Assembly: GCF_015694735.1 (NCBI RefSeq)
Contig: NZ_JADQDP010000001.1
Location: 806,001-870,000 of the forward strand
DNA length: 64,000 nt
Reading direction: 5' to 3'
Origin: Hymenobacter properus
GTDB taxonomy: Bacteria > Bacteroidota > Bacteroidia > Cytophagales > Hymenobacteraceae
In this document: positions 26,401 through 33,770 of the stretch, piece by piece
Layout: every line of letters begins with the position of its first letter
Position numbering within the stretch: position 1 is the stretch's first letter
The notes under the pieces: model-generated
Databases searched by the model: none
What the model saw: the letters and a program-made list of their open reading frames with translations, nothing else
Told to the model about the DNA's origin: nothing
Translations under genes and position numbers: made by a program

Positions 26401-28935
26401 GGCACCAACACCACCGGTGCCCCCATCACCACGACCTACACGCTGACGGCCACCACGGCCAATGGCTGCTCGGCTACCAGCACCGTAGCTGTTACCGTCA
26501 ACCCGGCGGCTGTGGCGGTGCCCGGTGCCAACCAGGCCGTTTGCTCGGGCAGCACCATTACTCTGGGCGCTGCGCCGGTAGCCGGTTATACTTATAGCTG
26601 GAGCCCGACCACCGGTCTGAGCAGCGCCACCGTGGCCAACCCCACCTTCACGCTGACCAACTCGACCAATGCGCCCATCGTGACGGTGTATACTCTGACG
26701 GCCACCACGGCTAACGGCTGCGTGAGCACCGGCACCGTGACCATCACGGTAAACCCCGCTGCGGCGGCCAATGCCGGTCCGGCCGTGGCCGTGTGCGACC
26801 GCAGCCGCGTGACGCTGGGCACGGCCGCACTGCCCGGCTATACCTACAGCTGGAGCCCGGCCACCAACCTGAGCAGCGCCACTGCTGCCCAGCCCGTGCT
26901 CACCGGTGTGAACACCGGCACCGCCCCCATCACCCAGACCTACACCCTGACGGCCACCACGGCCAATGGCTGCCTGAGCACCAGCACGGTGACGGTGACC
27001 ATCAACCCGCGCCCGGCACCCGAAACCATTGTGGGTCCGGCTTCGGTATGCCCCACGGTTACGGGCATTGCCTACTCGGTACCCACCCCGGCCGGCACGG
27101 CCTACACCTGGCTGATTAACGGCGGCACCATTGCCACCGGCCAGGGCACCTCGGCCATCACCGTGAACTGGGGCCCGGCCACTACGGGCGGCTACCTGAA
27201 AGTATTCCGTCTCAACGCCCAAGGCTGCTCTTCGGACACGACCACGCTGCCCATCACCATCAACCAGCGCCTGCAAACGGTGCGCCCCACCGGCCCCGGC
27301 GACATCGTGGCCGTGGCCCCGCTGCCCCGCTCGGTGTGCCAGGCCGATGGCCCTTACACCTACACCAGCGGCTCCTTCGCCAACGGCTCCAGCTATTCGT
27401 GGGTGATTATTGGCGGCACGCAGGTGAGCACCTTCCAGAACACGGTGACCGTGAACTGGGCCCCGGTGACCACGCCCACCATCGGCAAGATTGTGGTGAC
27501 GGAAACCAGCAACCCGACCGGCGGCATCTGCCGCGGTACTTCCGATACGCTGCGCGTGCTCATCAACCCCTCGCCGCGCACCAACCTGACCATCACAGCT
27601 CCGGCCCGCGTGTGCCAGGGCAGCGGCCCAGTGACGTTTGCCCTGCCGGGCGGCTTCACGGGCTCGACCTATAGCTTCATCCTGAGCGGCACCACGCTGG
27701 CCGGCACCGGCAACAGCCGCACGCTGAACACGCTGCCCGCTCCCGGCAACTACACCCTCACGGTGCAGGAAACCACCTCGGCCGGCTGCACGGGCCCGCT
27801 CTACACGGCCCCCTTCACGGTGAACCCCACGCCGGCCACGCCCACCATTTCGGGCTCGGGCTTTGTGTGCAACGTGGCCACGCCCCAGCAGTACGCCGTG
27901 GCCAACCCCACCCCGGGCGCCAGCTACCAGTGGACCATTGTGGGCGGCACCATCACCTCTACTCCCACCACGGGCAGCACCATTACAGTGCGCTTCAACG
28001 CCACGGGCCCTTACTCGGTGAGCGTGCAGGAGGTGAGCGCCAGCCCGGCCTCGTGCCCCAGCGCCGCTGCCACCCGCACGGTGCTGTTCGACAGCCCGGG
28101 CGTTGCCCTCACGCTGGGCTCGGTCGACATTGCCAGCAACAACCGCATTGTACTGACCCTGAACACCACGGGCAGCACCAACACCCCCAACCAGGTGCAA
28201 ATCATGCGTCGCGTGGCGGGCAGCGGCAACTTCGTGGCCGTGGGCCAGACCCCAGCTTCGTCGACTACTTATACCGATGCTAACAACGTGGACGCGGGTG
28301 CTAACTCCTACGAGTACCGCCTCGACCTGACCAACGGCTGCGGCAACCTGCTTTCGAGTTCGGTGGTGCAGACGGTGCGCCTGGTAGCCACCCAGCTGCC
28401 CGGCACCGGCGGCCGCGACCAAGGCAACGTGTCGCTAACCTGGAACGCCTACGTGGGCTTCACGGTGAAGGAGTACCGCATCTTCCGCCGCGTGGATGCC
28501 GGCACGGCCGCCCCAGTGAAGACCGTGCCCGCCGGCACGCTTACCACCACCATTTCGAACACCGACGCCAACAGCGTAGCTTCGGGTGTGGGCTTCAAGC
28601 AGAACTTCCGAGTGGTGGCCGTGAGCACCGACGCCACGGAACGCCTGTCGAACTCGAACGAAACGGCGGTTGATTTTGCCAACGACACGAAGGTGTACAA
28701 CATCATCACCCCGAACCGCGACGGCCTGAACGACGTGCTGGTGATTGACAACATTGCGCTCTACCCCGGCAACACCTTCACCGTGTTCAACCGCTGGGGC
28801 CGCGAGGTGTACAGCACCACCAACTACCAGAACAATTGGGGCGACGACCCGAGCATCGCCGCCGGCCAATACTTCTACCTGCTGAAACTGCCCAACGGTA
28901 CCAGCATCAAGAACTGGTTTGAGGTGGTGAAGTAG
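23413..28935 (+). CDS. Giant repeat adhesin-like protein with gliding-motility (CHU_C) C-terminal domain
   Basis: An 1840-residue secreted protein. The start at 23413 (MFKTLPRL) follows the upstream terminator and gives a signal peptide ending APARA. The N-terminal THLLGGEMSYRY stretch is typical of Bacteroidota gliding-associated surface proteins. The middle holds seven Ig-like repeats of about 80-85 residues (about 25243-27010; consensus YAWSPATGLSS, TYTLTATTANGC, VTVNPAA). More Ig/PKD-like modules and a fibronectin-like region follow. The end (NIITPNRDGLNDVL, FNRWGREVY, GQYFYLLKL) is a CHU_C type B T9SS sorting domain. It is probably a filamentous surface adhesin related in plan to SprB. 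Confidence 0.9.
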   Translation: MFKTLPRLFLGSILLLALLVLGMAPARATHLLGGEMSYRYLDANGPTATPFRYEITVTIYSNGLYSTNPGGIAPPPTSAPVTIFNRTTGASTPLNIPRTSPSLSGPLPQPISPPVPTGCTVQGPTQPFYLCKYIQVVNLPVSFDGYYAVYSVGARNAGITNLLNSSGQNMSLYVSMAPPLISNRSPVFSDTAVAIVCQNDTTISLNNAVDADGDRLAYSFGTPYNALTNSPGLVPPTFSTTPYFNSSYSAATPFGTGAGNFALLNASTGVAKYGATTNGLYVVAVDVQEYRNINGREVLIGTTRRDLQLVVSTCPTTPPPVLPSTITTPRNYTIEEGQSLSIPITATQSSTPGHPLVLTANSVLLDGSGPFNTTFNNSTGTVQPGNVTGTATASGTGSVTGTFVFNSVCGNARSTPYDIAVTVKDNGCGGKLASDVFRITVTRAAGPTAINGPATVCDPATVRTYTASGPVPTSYNWRVLKGTISSGQGTNAVNVTWNSANTTGTLILKGISSRGCPTDSVVKTVDIRPLPALTVTAAAPTICLGGSTTLTVTGQAGLTYVWSGGGINSTSSTVTVNPTTTTTYTVTGTDGTCTISNTVTVTVTPPPTADAGADRSVCPGVASTLGGTPIAGATYAWSPATGLSSTTVANPTVTLPNTTNAPIVATYTLTVTVGNNCSSVGTVRVTVNPAATANAGPALSTCSGVASAPIGTAALTGYTYSWSPATGLSSATAAQPTVTLPNTTGSPITQTYTVTATSATGCTATSSVVVTVNPAAVSTPGPAISFCSGTTSAPLGGSATAVPGTTYSWSPTTGLSNPNILNPTVTGTNTTGAPITTTYTLTATTANGCVATGTVAVTINPAAVADAGLAKSTCSNVPVAIGNGTPVAGTTYAWSPATGLSSTSVLNPTVTLPNTTSANITQTYTLTATTANGCTATSTVVVTVFPAAVATPGPAVAFCSGASATLGSGTPVAGTTYAWSPATGLSSTSVLNPTVTGTNTTGAPITTTYTLTATTANGCSATSTVAVTVNPAAVAVPGANQAVCSGSTITLGAAPVAGYTYSWSPTTGLSSATVANPTFTLTNSTNAPIVTVYTLTATTANGCVSTGTVTITVNPAAAANAGPAVAVCDRSRVTLGTAALPGYTYSWSPATNLSSATAAQPVLTGVNTGTAPITQTYTLTATTANGCLSTSTVTVTINPRPAPETIVGPASVCPTVTGIAYSVPTPAGTAYTWLINGGTIATGQGTSAITVNWGPATTGGYLKVFRLNAQGCSSDTTTLPITINQRLQTVRPTGPGDIVAVAPLPRSVCQADGPYTYTSGSFANGSSYSWVIIGGTQVSTFQNTVTVNWAPVTTPTIGKIVVTETSNPTGGICRGTSDTLRVLINPSPRTNLTITAPARVCQGSGPVTFALPGGFTGSTYSFILSGTTLAGTGNSRTLNTLPAPGNYTLTVQETTSAGCTGPLYTAPFTVNPTPATPTISGSGFVCNVATPQQYAVANPTPGASYQWTIVGGTITSTPTTGSTITVRFNATGPYSVSVQEVSASPASCPSAAATRTVLFDSPGVALTLGSVDIASNNRIVLTLNTTGSTNTPNQVQIMRRVAGSGNFVAVGQTPASSTTYTDANNVDAGANSYEYRLDLTNGCGNLLSSSVVQTVRLVATQLPGTGGRDQGNVSLTWNAYVGFTVKEYRIFRRVDAGTAAPVKTVPAGTLTTTISNTDANSVASGVGFKQNFRVVAVSTDATERLSNSNETAVDFANDTKVYNIITPNRDGLNDVLVIDNIALYPGNTFTVFNRWGREVYSTTNYQNNWGDDPSIAAGQYFYLLKLPNGTSIKNWFEVVK
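25243..27010 (+). repeat. Seven tandem Ig-like coding repeats
   Basis: Seven units of about 240-255 nt in frame. Units 4 and 5 share a nearly identical block of about 74 nt (26062 onward and 26317 onward, 255 nt apart), indicating recent duplication or gene conversion, while other units are more diverged. Confidence 0.88.
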
Positions 28936-29138
28936 ACCACGGATTCGCTCGGATTTTTCGGATTTCACGGATTTCGTGGACGTCTTCTGAACAATCAAGC
29001 AGCAAAAAGGCCACCCGTTGGGGTGGCCTTTTTTGTTGGCCATCCGCGCAACAAGTCGGGGTTGCCCAATGGCAACTCTGGTACCTACAACCGTCCACAA
29101 AATCCGTGAAATCCGAAAAATCCGAGCGAATCCGTGGT
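28936..29138. repeat. Long inverted repeat, family E copy 1
   Basis: 47-bp arms (28936-28982 and 29092-29138) match at 46 of 47 positions. They are made of CGGATTT words spaced about 10-11 nt. The left arm starts directly after the TAG of the adhesin gene. A terminator (29004-29034) lies inside. Confidence 0.92.
29004..29034 (+). terminator. Terminator inside repeat E1
   Basis: 13-bp perfect stem AAAAAGGCCACCC / GGGTGGCCTTTTT with GTTG loop and T-run. The same stem recurs in repeat E2 (61017-61046). Confidence 0.85.
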
Positions 29139-29146
29139 TCAGAGAG

Positions 29147-29154
29147 TAGTTTTG
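29147..29154 (+). promoter_or_regulatory. Candidate -7 box directly before rlmD
   Basis: TAGTTTTG is an exact TAnnTTTG match just after repeat E1, but only 7 nt separate it from the rlmD ATG, which would make the message almost leaderless. No -33 TTG. Confidence 0.35.
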
Positions 29155-29161
29155 CACCCTT

Positions 29162-30574
29162 ATGAGCCGAATGAAAAACATTCCCGCGGAGCTGCTCCGC
29201 AACGTCACAATCCAGGATATGGTGGCCGAGGGCAAATGCCTGGTCCGCATCGAGAATCTAGTCATCTTCGTGTCGCAGGTCGCCCCTGGCGACGTGGTCG
29301 ATTTGCGCGTCACCAAAGCCAAGAAGAACTTCCTGGAAGCCGTGCCCACGCACTTCCACGCCTATTCCGAGCTGCGCACCACGCCCTTTTGCCAGCATTT
29401 CGGCACCTGCGGCGGCTGCAAGTGGCAGCACCTGGGCTACGACTCGCAGCTGCGCTTCAAGCAGCAGCAGGTGGAAGACACGCTGCAGCGCATCGGCAAA
29501 GTGGAGCTGCCCGAAATCCAGCAGATTCTGCCCTCGCCCCAGCGCACCTACTACCGCAATAAGCTTGAGTACACCTTCAGCTTCATGGGCTGGCTCACCA
29601 ACGAGCAAATCAACGATGACAGCCAGCACTACGACCGCCGGGTGCTGGGCTTCCACACCCCCGCGCGCTTCGATAAGATTATCGACATCCAGCACTGCCA
29701 CCTGCAGCCCGAGCCGAGCAACGAAATCCGCCTCTTCATCCGCGACTACGCCCGCGAGCGCGACCTGCGCTTCGGCAACATCGTGCGCCAGACCGGCAAC
29801 CTGCGCAACCTCATTATCCGCACGGCCCAGACCACCGGCGAAATCATGGTGATTCTGCAGTGCTACCTGCCCCACCACAGCATCGAGCCGCTGCTAGACG
29901 CCGTGTATGAGAAATTCCCGCAGATTACTTCGCTCAACTACGTGCTCAACAACAAGGGCAACGAAACCTTCCACGACCTGGAAGTGGTGAACTACAAGGG
30001 CAAGCCCTACATCGAGGAGGAGATGGAAGGCCTGCGCTTCCGCATCGGCCCCAAGTCCTTCTACCAAACCAACTCCGAAGGCGCCCACCAGCTCTACAAA
30101 GTGGCCCGCGAGTTTGCCGACCTGCAGGGCGACGAGCTGGTGTACGACCTCTACACCGGCGCCGGCACCATCGCCAGCTTCGTGGCCAAAAAGGCCCGCA
30201 AGGTCATCGGCGTCGAGTACGTTGAGCAGGCCGTGGCCGATGCCCACGTGAACGCCGAAATCAACAACATCACCAACATGGAGTTCTTCGCCGGCGACAT
30301 GAAGGACGTGCTCACGGCCGAGTTCACCGCCCACCACGGCCGCCCCGACGTGCTCATCACCGACCCGCCCCGCGCCGGCATGCACGAAGACGTGGTGAAG
30401 CGCCTGCTGGAGCTGCGCGCCCCCCGCATCGTGTACATCAGCTGCAACCCCGCCACCCAGGCCCGCGACCTGGAGCTGCTCGATGCTGCCTACAAAGTGA
30501 CCCGCGTGCAGCCGGTGGACATGTTCCCCCATACCCACCACGTGGAGAATGTAGTGGCGCTGGAGCTGAAGTAG
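29162..30574 (+). CDS. rlmD: 23S rRNA (uracil-5-)-methyltransferase RlmD/TrmA family
   Basis: A 470-residue SAM-dependent RNA m5U methyltransferase. The N-terminus (NVTIQDMVAEGKCLVRIENLVIFV) is a TRAM domain. Cluster cysteines are Cys77, Cys83 and Cys86 (CQHFGTCGGC) with Cys179 (IQHCHLQP), giving a [4Fe-4S] site as in E. coli RlmD. The methyltransferase domain has YDLYTGAGTIA for SAM binding, DPPRAGM, and the nucleophile Cys428 in ISCNPAT. E. coli RlmD methylates U1939 of 23S rRNA; the same target is likely but TrmA-like relatives act on other sites. ATG at 29162 or 29171 are both possible. Confidence 0.92.
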   Translation: MSRMKNIPAELLRNVTIQDMVAEGKCLVRIENLVIFVSQVAPGDVVDLRVTKAKKNFLEAVPTHFHAYSELRTTPFCQHFGTCGGCKWQHLGYDSQLRFKQQQVEDTLQRIGKVELPEIQQILPSPQRTYYRNKLEYTFSFMGWLTNEQINDDSQHYDRRVLGFHTPARFDKIIDIQHCHLQPEPSNEIRLFIRDYARERDLRFGNIVRQTGNLRNLIIRTAQTTGEIMVILQCYLPHHSIEPLLDAVYEKFPQITSLNYVLNNKGNETFHDLEVVNYKGKPYIEEEMEGLRFRIGPKSFYQTNSEGAHQLYKVAREFADLQGDELVYDLYTGAGTIASFVAKKARKVIGVEYVEQAVADAHVNAEINNITNMEFFAGDMKDVLTAEFTAHHGRPDVLITDPPRAGMHEDVVKRLLELRAPRIVYISCNPATQARDLELLDAAYKVTRVQPVDMFPHTHHVENVVALELK

Positions 30575-30607
30575 AATAAATTCTACAGTGATAGTTCGGC
30601 TTTCCTT

Positions 30608-30778
30608 ATGAAAACCAAAACGCTTTTCACTCTTTGCTGGATAATAGTCACTGTAGCAATTTGCATTTGGGCAGTTAATGCGGATGTGCACTCTGGAGGA
30701 GCTGCTGCAATTAGTTTCCTAATGCTGTCCGTAGCCCTTTATTTTATATTGACCGTCTTTATCCGTTTTAAAAAGTAA
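30608..30778 (+). CDS. Small two-helix membrane protein (56 aa)
   Basis: A 56-residue frame between rlmD and the next gene. The translation has two hydrophobic helices (TLFTLCWIIVTVAICIW and AISFLMLSVALYFILTVFI) joined by a short polar loop (NADVHSGG) and ends in a basic tail (RFKK), so both ends would face the cytoplasm. Its TAA is followed by one base and then the ATG of the next gene, so translation is probably coupled. GC is much lower than in its neighbours. No family was recognised; coding status rests on the helix pattern and the tight spacing. Confidence 0.6.
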   Translation: MKTKTLFTLCWIIVTVAICIWAVNADVHSGGAAAISFLMLSVALYFILTVFIRFKK

Positions 30779-30779
30779 A

Positions 30780-31154
30780 ATGGACTACTTCAACGACCCC
30801 GAACTCAACGGCAAATACCTCGGCACCATTACCAAGGACTTCGCCACCGTGTCCGACACGCTGAGCGAAGCCTCGGCCCAGATTCGCAAGCGCGACATCA
30901 GCCAATACCCCATTTTCGTGTTTGCCAAGCAGGAAGTGCCCCTCGGCGGCCTACTCGTGAACGCTGACGAAATGCAGCTGGAGTGGCACGTCTTCGCCAG
31001 CTACCTGGAGTTGTTCGTGCAGCAAGGCATCGTCAGCGCCGAGGGCGTCGAGGCGTTTCAATCGACTTACAAAGACCCCAACGAGTTCTGCTGCCTCTTC
31101 GTGCTGGATGAGGAGTTTACCAACTTCGTGTTCGTGCCTTATCCGGAGGATTAA
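30780..31154 (+). CDS. Conserved-type hypothetical protein (124 aa)
   Basis: A soluble acidic alpha/beta protein without signal peptide. It begins MDYFNDPELNGKYLGTITKD and contains a PIFVFAKQEVPLGGLLV strand-rich segment and an ASYLELFVQQGIV helix. Codon use is typical of the genome and the frame is clearly coding. I do not recognise a functional family. It starts one base after the stop of the small membrane protein, suggesting the two are made together. A family B hairpin follows. Confidence 0.78.
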   Translation: MDYFNDPELNGKYLGTITKDFATVSDTLSEASAQIRKRDISQYPIFVFAKQEVPLGGLLVNADEMQLEWHVFASYLELFVQQGIVSAEGVEAFQSTYKDPNEFCCLFVLDEEFTNFVFVPYPED

Positions 31155-31174
31155 TCGGGGGCAATAGATAAAAA

Positions 31175-31282
31175 AGAACGTCATGCCGAGCGAAAGCGAA
31201 GCATCTCGCGTGCAGCAGTAAACCAATTAAAAGGATTACTATCACACGCGAGATGCTTCGCTTTCGCTCGGCATGACGTTCT
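31175..31282. repeat. Long inverted repeat, family B copy 2
   Basis: Perfect 38-bp arms (begin AGAACGTCATGCCGAG, end GCATCTCGCGTG) around a 32-nt AT-rich loop. It lies between two convergent genes with no other T-tailed terminator. Confidence 0.92.
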
Positions 31283-31313
31283 GGTTTTGCGCCCAACGGC
31301 GCGCTATTTTGTT

Positions 31314-31769
31314 CTAGTTCCGGCGCTGCACTGGTAGGTCTTCCAGCTGCGCGTAGCTAAGCTTCCAGGTATTGTCGGCGGCTTTTTTCCAGAGGAAGAT
31401 ATAGTTGCCCTCGCCAAAGCCGGCGGGTTCGCCGGGTGCGGCCGGGGCCACGTCTACCGAGAAGGTGCCGGCTTCATAGGCCGTGTTGGCGTCGATGCCG
31501 CTGCTGCTCACGCTGGTTTTCAAGTTGCTGATGGTGGCGATGGTGGCGCTCACCCACTTCTGGCTCACTTCGTCTTTGCCCTTCCAGTGGGCGTTGCCCT
31601 GCACGAAGGCCACGTCGTCGGCCATCATGCCGGTAATTTTGCCGGAGTCGCGGGCGTTCCAGGCACCGATAAAGTCCTGGTCGAGGGTTTGCACGTTCAC
31701 GGCGTCGCCGGCTTTCGAGCAGGAGCTCAGCGCCACGGCCACAAACAAGCTGCAAAGGAGGGATTTCAT
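31314..31769 (-). CDS. NTF2-like (DUF4440/SnoaL-type) lipoprotein
   Basis: A 151-residue protein starting at MKSLLCSL with a lipoprotein signal (lipobox LSSC). The mature part fits an NTF2-like fold of the DUF4440 type: DFIGAWNARDSGKITGMMADDV, then HWKGKDEVSQKW, and a C-terminal NTWKLSYAQLEDLP strand. Such domains serve as small-molecule-binding or isomerase scaffolds; no active site can be assigned. The longer frame to 31817 was rejected because the lipoprotein signal starts at 31769. It lies upstream of nothing on its strand except the convergent repeat. Confidence 0.8.
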   Translation of the reverse strand: MKSLLCSLFVAVALSSCSKAGDAVNVQTLDQDFIGAWNARDSGKITGMMADDVAFVQGNAHWKGKDEVSQKWVSATIATISNLKTSVSSSGIDANTAYEAGTFSVDVAPAAPGEPAGFGEGNYIFLWKKAADNTWKLSYAQLEDLPVQRRN

Positions 31770-31880
31770 AAGTCCAAGGTGTTGGTGGAGAAAATGGTAG
31801 TGGGCCCCATCACCCACGGGCTAAAAGTAACAAACCCCAGGCGCAGGCGCCCGGGGTTTGTTGGTGATGCGATTCCGGGA

Positions 31881-32396
31881 TTACCAGCTCTTCCGACGAA
31901 TTTCTTCGTTCGAATACGGCTTCGAAGCGTCGCCGTAGTGCGGGTTGGGCAGGTAGTTGCCCGACACGGCTGCCGGAGCCATAGCGCCCGGCATGGGAGC
32001 CGCCGAAGCCGTGAGGCTGTTTACCGGCACGGCCGAGGCTTGCGTGGTGGTCGTGGTCACGGTCGTTTTGCGGTTGCGGGCCAGGGCCAGTTCGCGGCGG
32101 TATTCGGCTTCACGGGCCGCTACGGCGCGTTGCTGGGCAGCAGCGGCGGCGCGCTGCTTGCGCTTGTTGTCGATGTGCTTGCCCACGCCATAGCCGATGG
32201 CACCACCGGCCACGCCACCTACCACGCCGCCCACGGCCCGGTTGCGCTTGTTGATGAGAGCACCAGCGGCCGCGCCACCCAGGCCGCCAATCACGGCGCC
32301 CTTAGCCTGCGGGCTCCACTGCGCGCGGGCCGGCGCCGAGCCAAATACGGTGCTGATAAGAATAATCAGAGCAAAGAAATACGGGAGCTTTTTCAT
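31881..32396 (-). CDS. Secreted glycine-zipper protein
   Basis: A 171-residue protein with a signal peptide ending APARAQ. Residues about 33-75 form two glycine-zipper hairpins (GAVIGGLGGAAAGALI, GGVVGGVAGGAIGYGVG) separated by NKRNRA, matching the YMGG-like zipper family. A basic, Ala-rich coiled region follows (about 76-110), then a Thr/Ala-rich tail ending YSNEEIRRKSW. Glycine zippers insert in or pack against membranes, so this is likely an outer-membrane-associated stress or structural protein. Independent of its neighbours, with about 150 bp of plain sequence upstream. Confidence 0.8.
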   Translation of the reverse strand: MKKLPYFFALIILISTVFGSAPARAQWSPQAKGAVIGGLGGAAAGALINKRNRAVGGVVGGVAGGAIGYGVGKHIDNKRKQRAAAAAQQRAVAAREAEYRRELALARNRKTTVTTTTTQASAVPVNSLTASAAPMPGAMAPAAVSGNYLPNPHYGDASKPYSNEEIRRKSW

Positions 32397-32548
32397 GGCT
32401 GAAGAAGGAAAAATGGAAGTAAAAATTTCCAGGTATGGAAGGCAGAAGACAATTAGCGTGCCAGCCGGCCGGATATTTTCGATTGCCCTCCTAACGGCAG
32501 CGCTTCAAGAAAGTTAATCCCAAGCTCCAAAAACCGCCCTCAAACTGC

Positions 32549-33580
32549 CTAGAAGCTGGTCCAGCCCTGCGCTTTCAGCGGCACCGGCTGGCCCGCTTTA
32601 GTAATCAAATTTGTGCCGTCGGCCTTGTCGGTGAGGTGGCCAAGGATGGTGATATCGGGGTGGTTTTTGATTTTCTCATGGTCCGTCACGGGCACCGTAA
32701 ACAGCAGCTCGTAGTCCTCGCCGCCGTTGAGGGCGCAGGTGATGGGGTCGAGGTTGAACTCGGCGGCTGCTTCCAGCGTGGGGTTGGCCAGGGGCACGAA
32801 TTCGCTGAACACCCGGGCGCCCGTGCCACTGGCCGCGCACAGGTGCAGCACCTCGGAGGCCAACCCGTCCGACACATCAATCATGCTGGTGGGCCGCACG
32901 CCCAGCTCGCGCAGCTCGTGCACGATGTCGAGCCGGGCCTCGGGGCGCAGCTGGCGCTGCACTACGTATTCGTAGTTGGCCAGTTCGGGCTGGGTCTCAG
33001 GGTCGGCCAGAAAGGCTTGCTTCTCGCGCTCCAGCACCTGCAGGCCCATAAATGCCCCACCCAAATCGCCGCTCACGCACAGCAAATCGGTGGGCTTGCC
33101 GCCGCTGCGGCGCGCCGCCTGCCCGGCAGCTACCTCGCCCAGCACTGTCACGGCCAGGGTGAGGCCGCCGCGGCTGGCGGTGGTGTCGCCGCCCACGAGG
33201 TCTACATTGTAGGCTTCACACGCCAAGCGCATGCCGGCGTAGAGCTCCTCTACGGCTTCCACCGTGAAGCGCGGGCCCACCGACAGCGCCACCACTAGCT
33301 GGGTGGGCAGCGCGTTCATGGCTGCAATGTCGGACACGTTCACGGCTACGGCCTTGTAGCCCAGGTGGCGCAAGGGGCAAAACGAGAGGTCGAAGTGAAT
33401 GCCTTCCACCAATAAGTCGGTCGTCATTACTTGCTCCATCCCGGCCGTGGGCCGAATGATGGCCGCGTCGTCGCCAATGCCCAGTACCGAGCCTGGCTGG
33501 CGCAGCGTGAGGCCGGCCTGCAAGCGGTTAATCAAAGCAAATTCGCCGATGGCGTTGAGGGGCGTGAGGTTTTCGGGCAT
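32549..33580 (-). CDS. thiL: Thiamine-phosphate kinase
   Basis: A 343-residue ThiL: ATP + thiamine monophosphate to thiamine diphosphate, the last step of cofactor synthesis. Family marks are GEFALINRL, GIGDDAAII (metal/ATP loop), TTDLLVEGIHFD, LVGGDTTASRGG, SMIDVSDGLASE and NGGEDYELLFT. No signal peptide; cytosolic. No other thi genes are nearby. The start is 5 nt from a long word-type inverted repeat, and an exact -7 box lies on the far side of that repeat, so the leader would contain the whole hairpin. Confidence 0.95.
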   Translation of the reverse strand: MPENLTPLNAIGEFALINRLQAGLTLRQPGSVLGIGDDAAIIRPTAGMEQVMTTDLLVEGIHFDLSFCPLRHLGYKAVAVNVSDIAAMNALPTQLVVALSVGPRFTVEAVEELYAGMRLACEAYNVDLVGGDTTASRGGLTLAVTVLGEVAAGQAARRSGGKPTDLLCVSGDLGGAFMGLQVLEREKQAFLADPETQPELANYEYVVQRQLRPEARLDIVHELRELGVRPTSMIDVSDGLASEVLHLCAASGTGARVFSEFVPLANPTLEAAAEFNLDPITCALNGGEDYELLFTVPVTDHEKIKNHPDITILGHLTDKADGTNLITKAGQPVPLKAQGWTSF

Positions 33581-33585
33581 AGGTT

Positions 33586-33700
33586 TTTAGTTGTCAGTTG
33601 CTCGTTGTTAGTTGTCAGTTGCTCGTTGTTAGTTGTCGGTGGCAGCCGTTCGTTGATTTCCGAATAACGAGCAACTAACAACGAGCAACTGACAACTAAA
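33586..33700. repeat. Word-type inverted repeat, family G copy 2, in the thiL leader
   Basis: The left part repeats a 21-nt word (TTGTCAGTTGCTCGTTGTTAG type) twice in tandem; the right arm (33665-33700) is its inverse with few mismatches. It ends 5 nt before the thiL ATG. Confidence 0.88.
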
Positions 33701-33703
33701 GCG

Positions 33704-33711
33704 CAAAAGTA
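33704..33711 (-). promoter_or_regulatory. -7 promoter box for thiL
   Basis: Minus-strand TACTTTTG, an exact TAnnTTTG, placed between the terminator of the upstream gene (33719-33749) and the thiL leader hairpin. No TTG at the expected -33 position. Confidence 0.5.
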
Positions 33712-33718
33712 CGGTCAT

Positions 33719-33749
33719 AAAAAAAGGAGGGAATTGCTTCCCTCCTTTT
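33719..33749 (-). terminator. Terminator after the lamin-tail gene
   Basis: 11-bp stem (33722-33732 with 33739-33749; AAAAGGAGGGA type), 6-nt loop; read on the minus strand it ends in a run of seven T's. Confidence 0.85.
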
Positions 33750-33770
33750 CCAACTCAAAACCGGGGATGC

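Noticed and set aside
24360..27100. Possible CRISPR-like regular repeats
   Set aside because: The repeats are in-frame coding units of about 240-255 nt in a secreted protein; no short identical repeats with unique spacers.
26146..28422. Long minus-strand open frame (758 aa) opposite the giant adhesin
   Set aside because: GC-rich shadow frame: Gly/Ala/Arg/His-rich, no signal or domain, and the plus strand has clear domains and repeats. Similar shadows at 21125-23281, 23425-25077 and 53244-54881 were rejected for the same reason.
33586..33640. Tandem 21-nt direct repeat as a mini CRISPR
   Set aside because: Only two units with no spacers, and it forms one arm of an inverted repeat.
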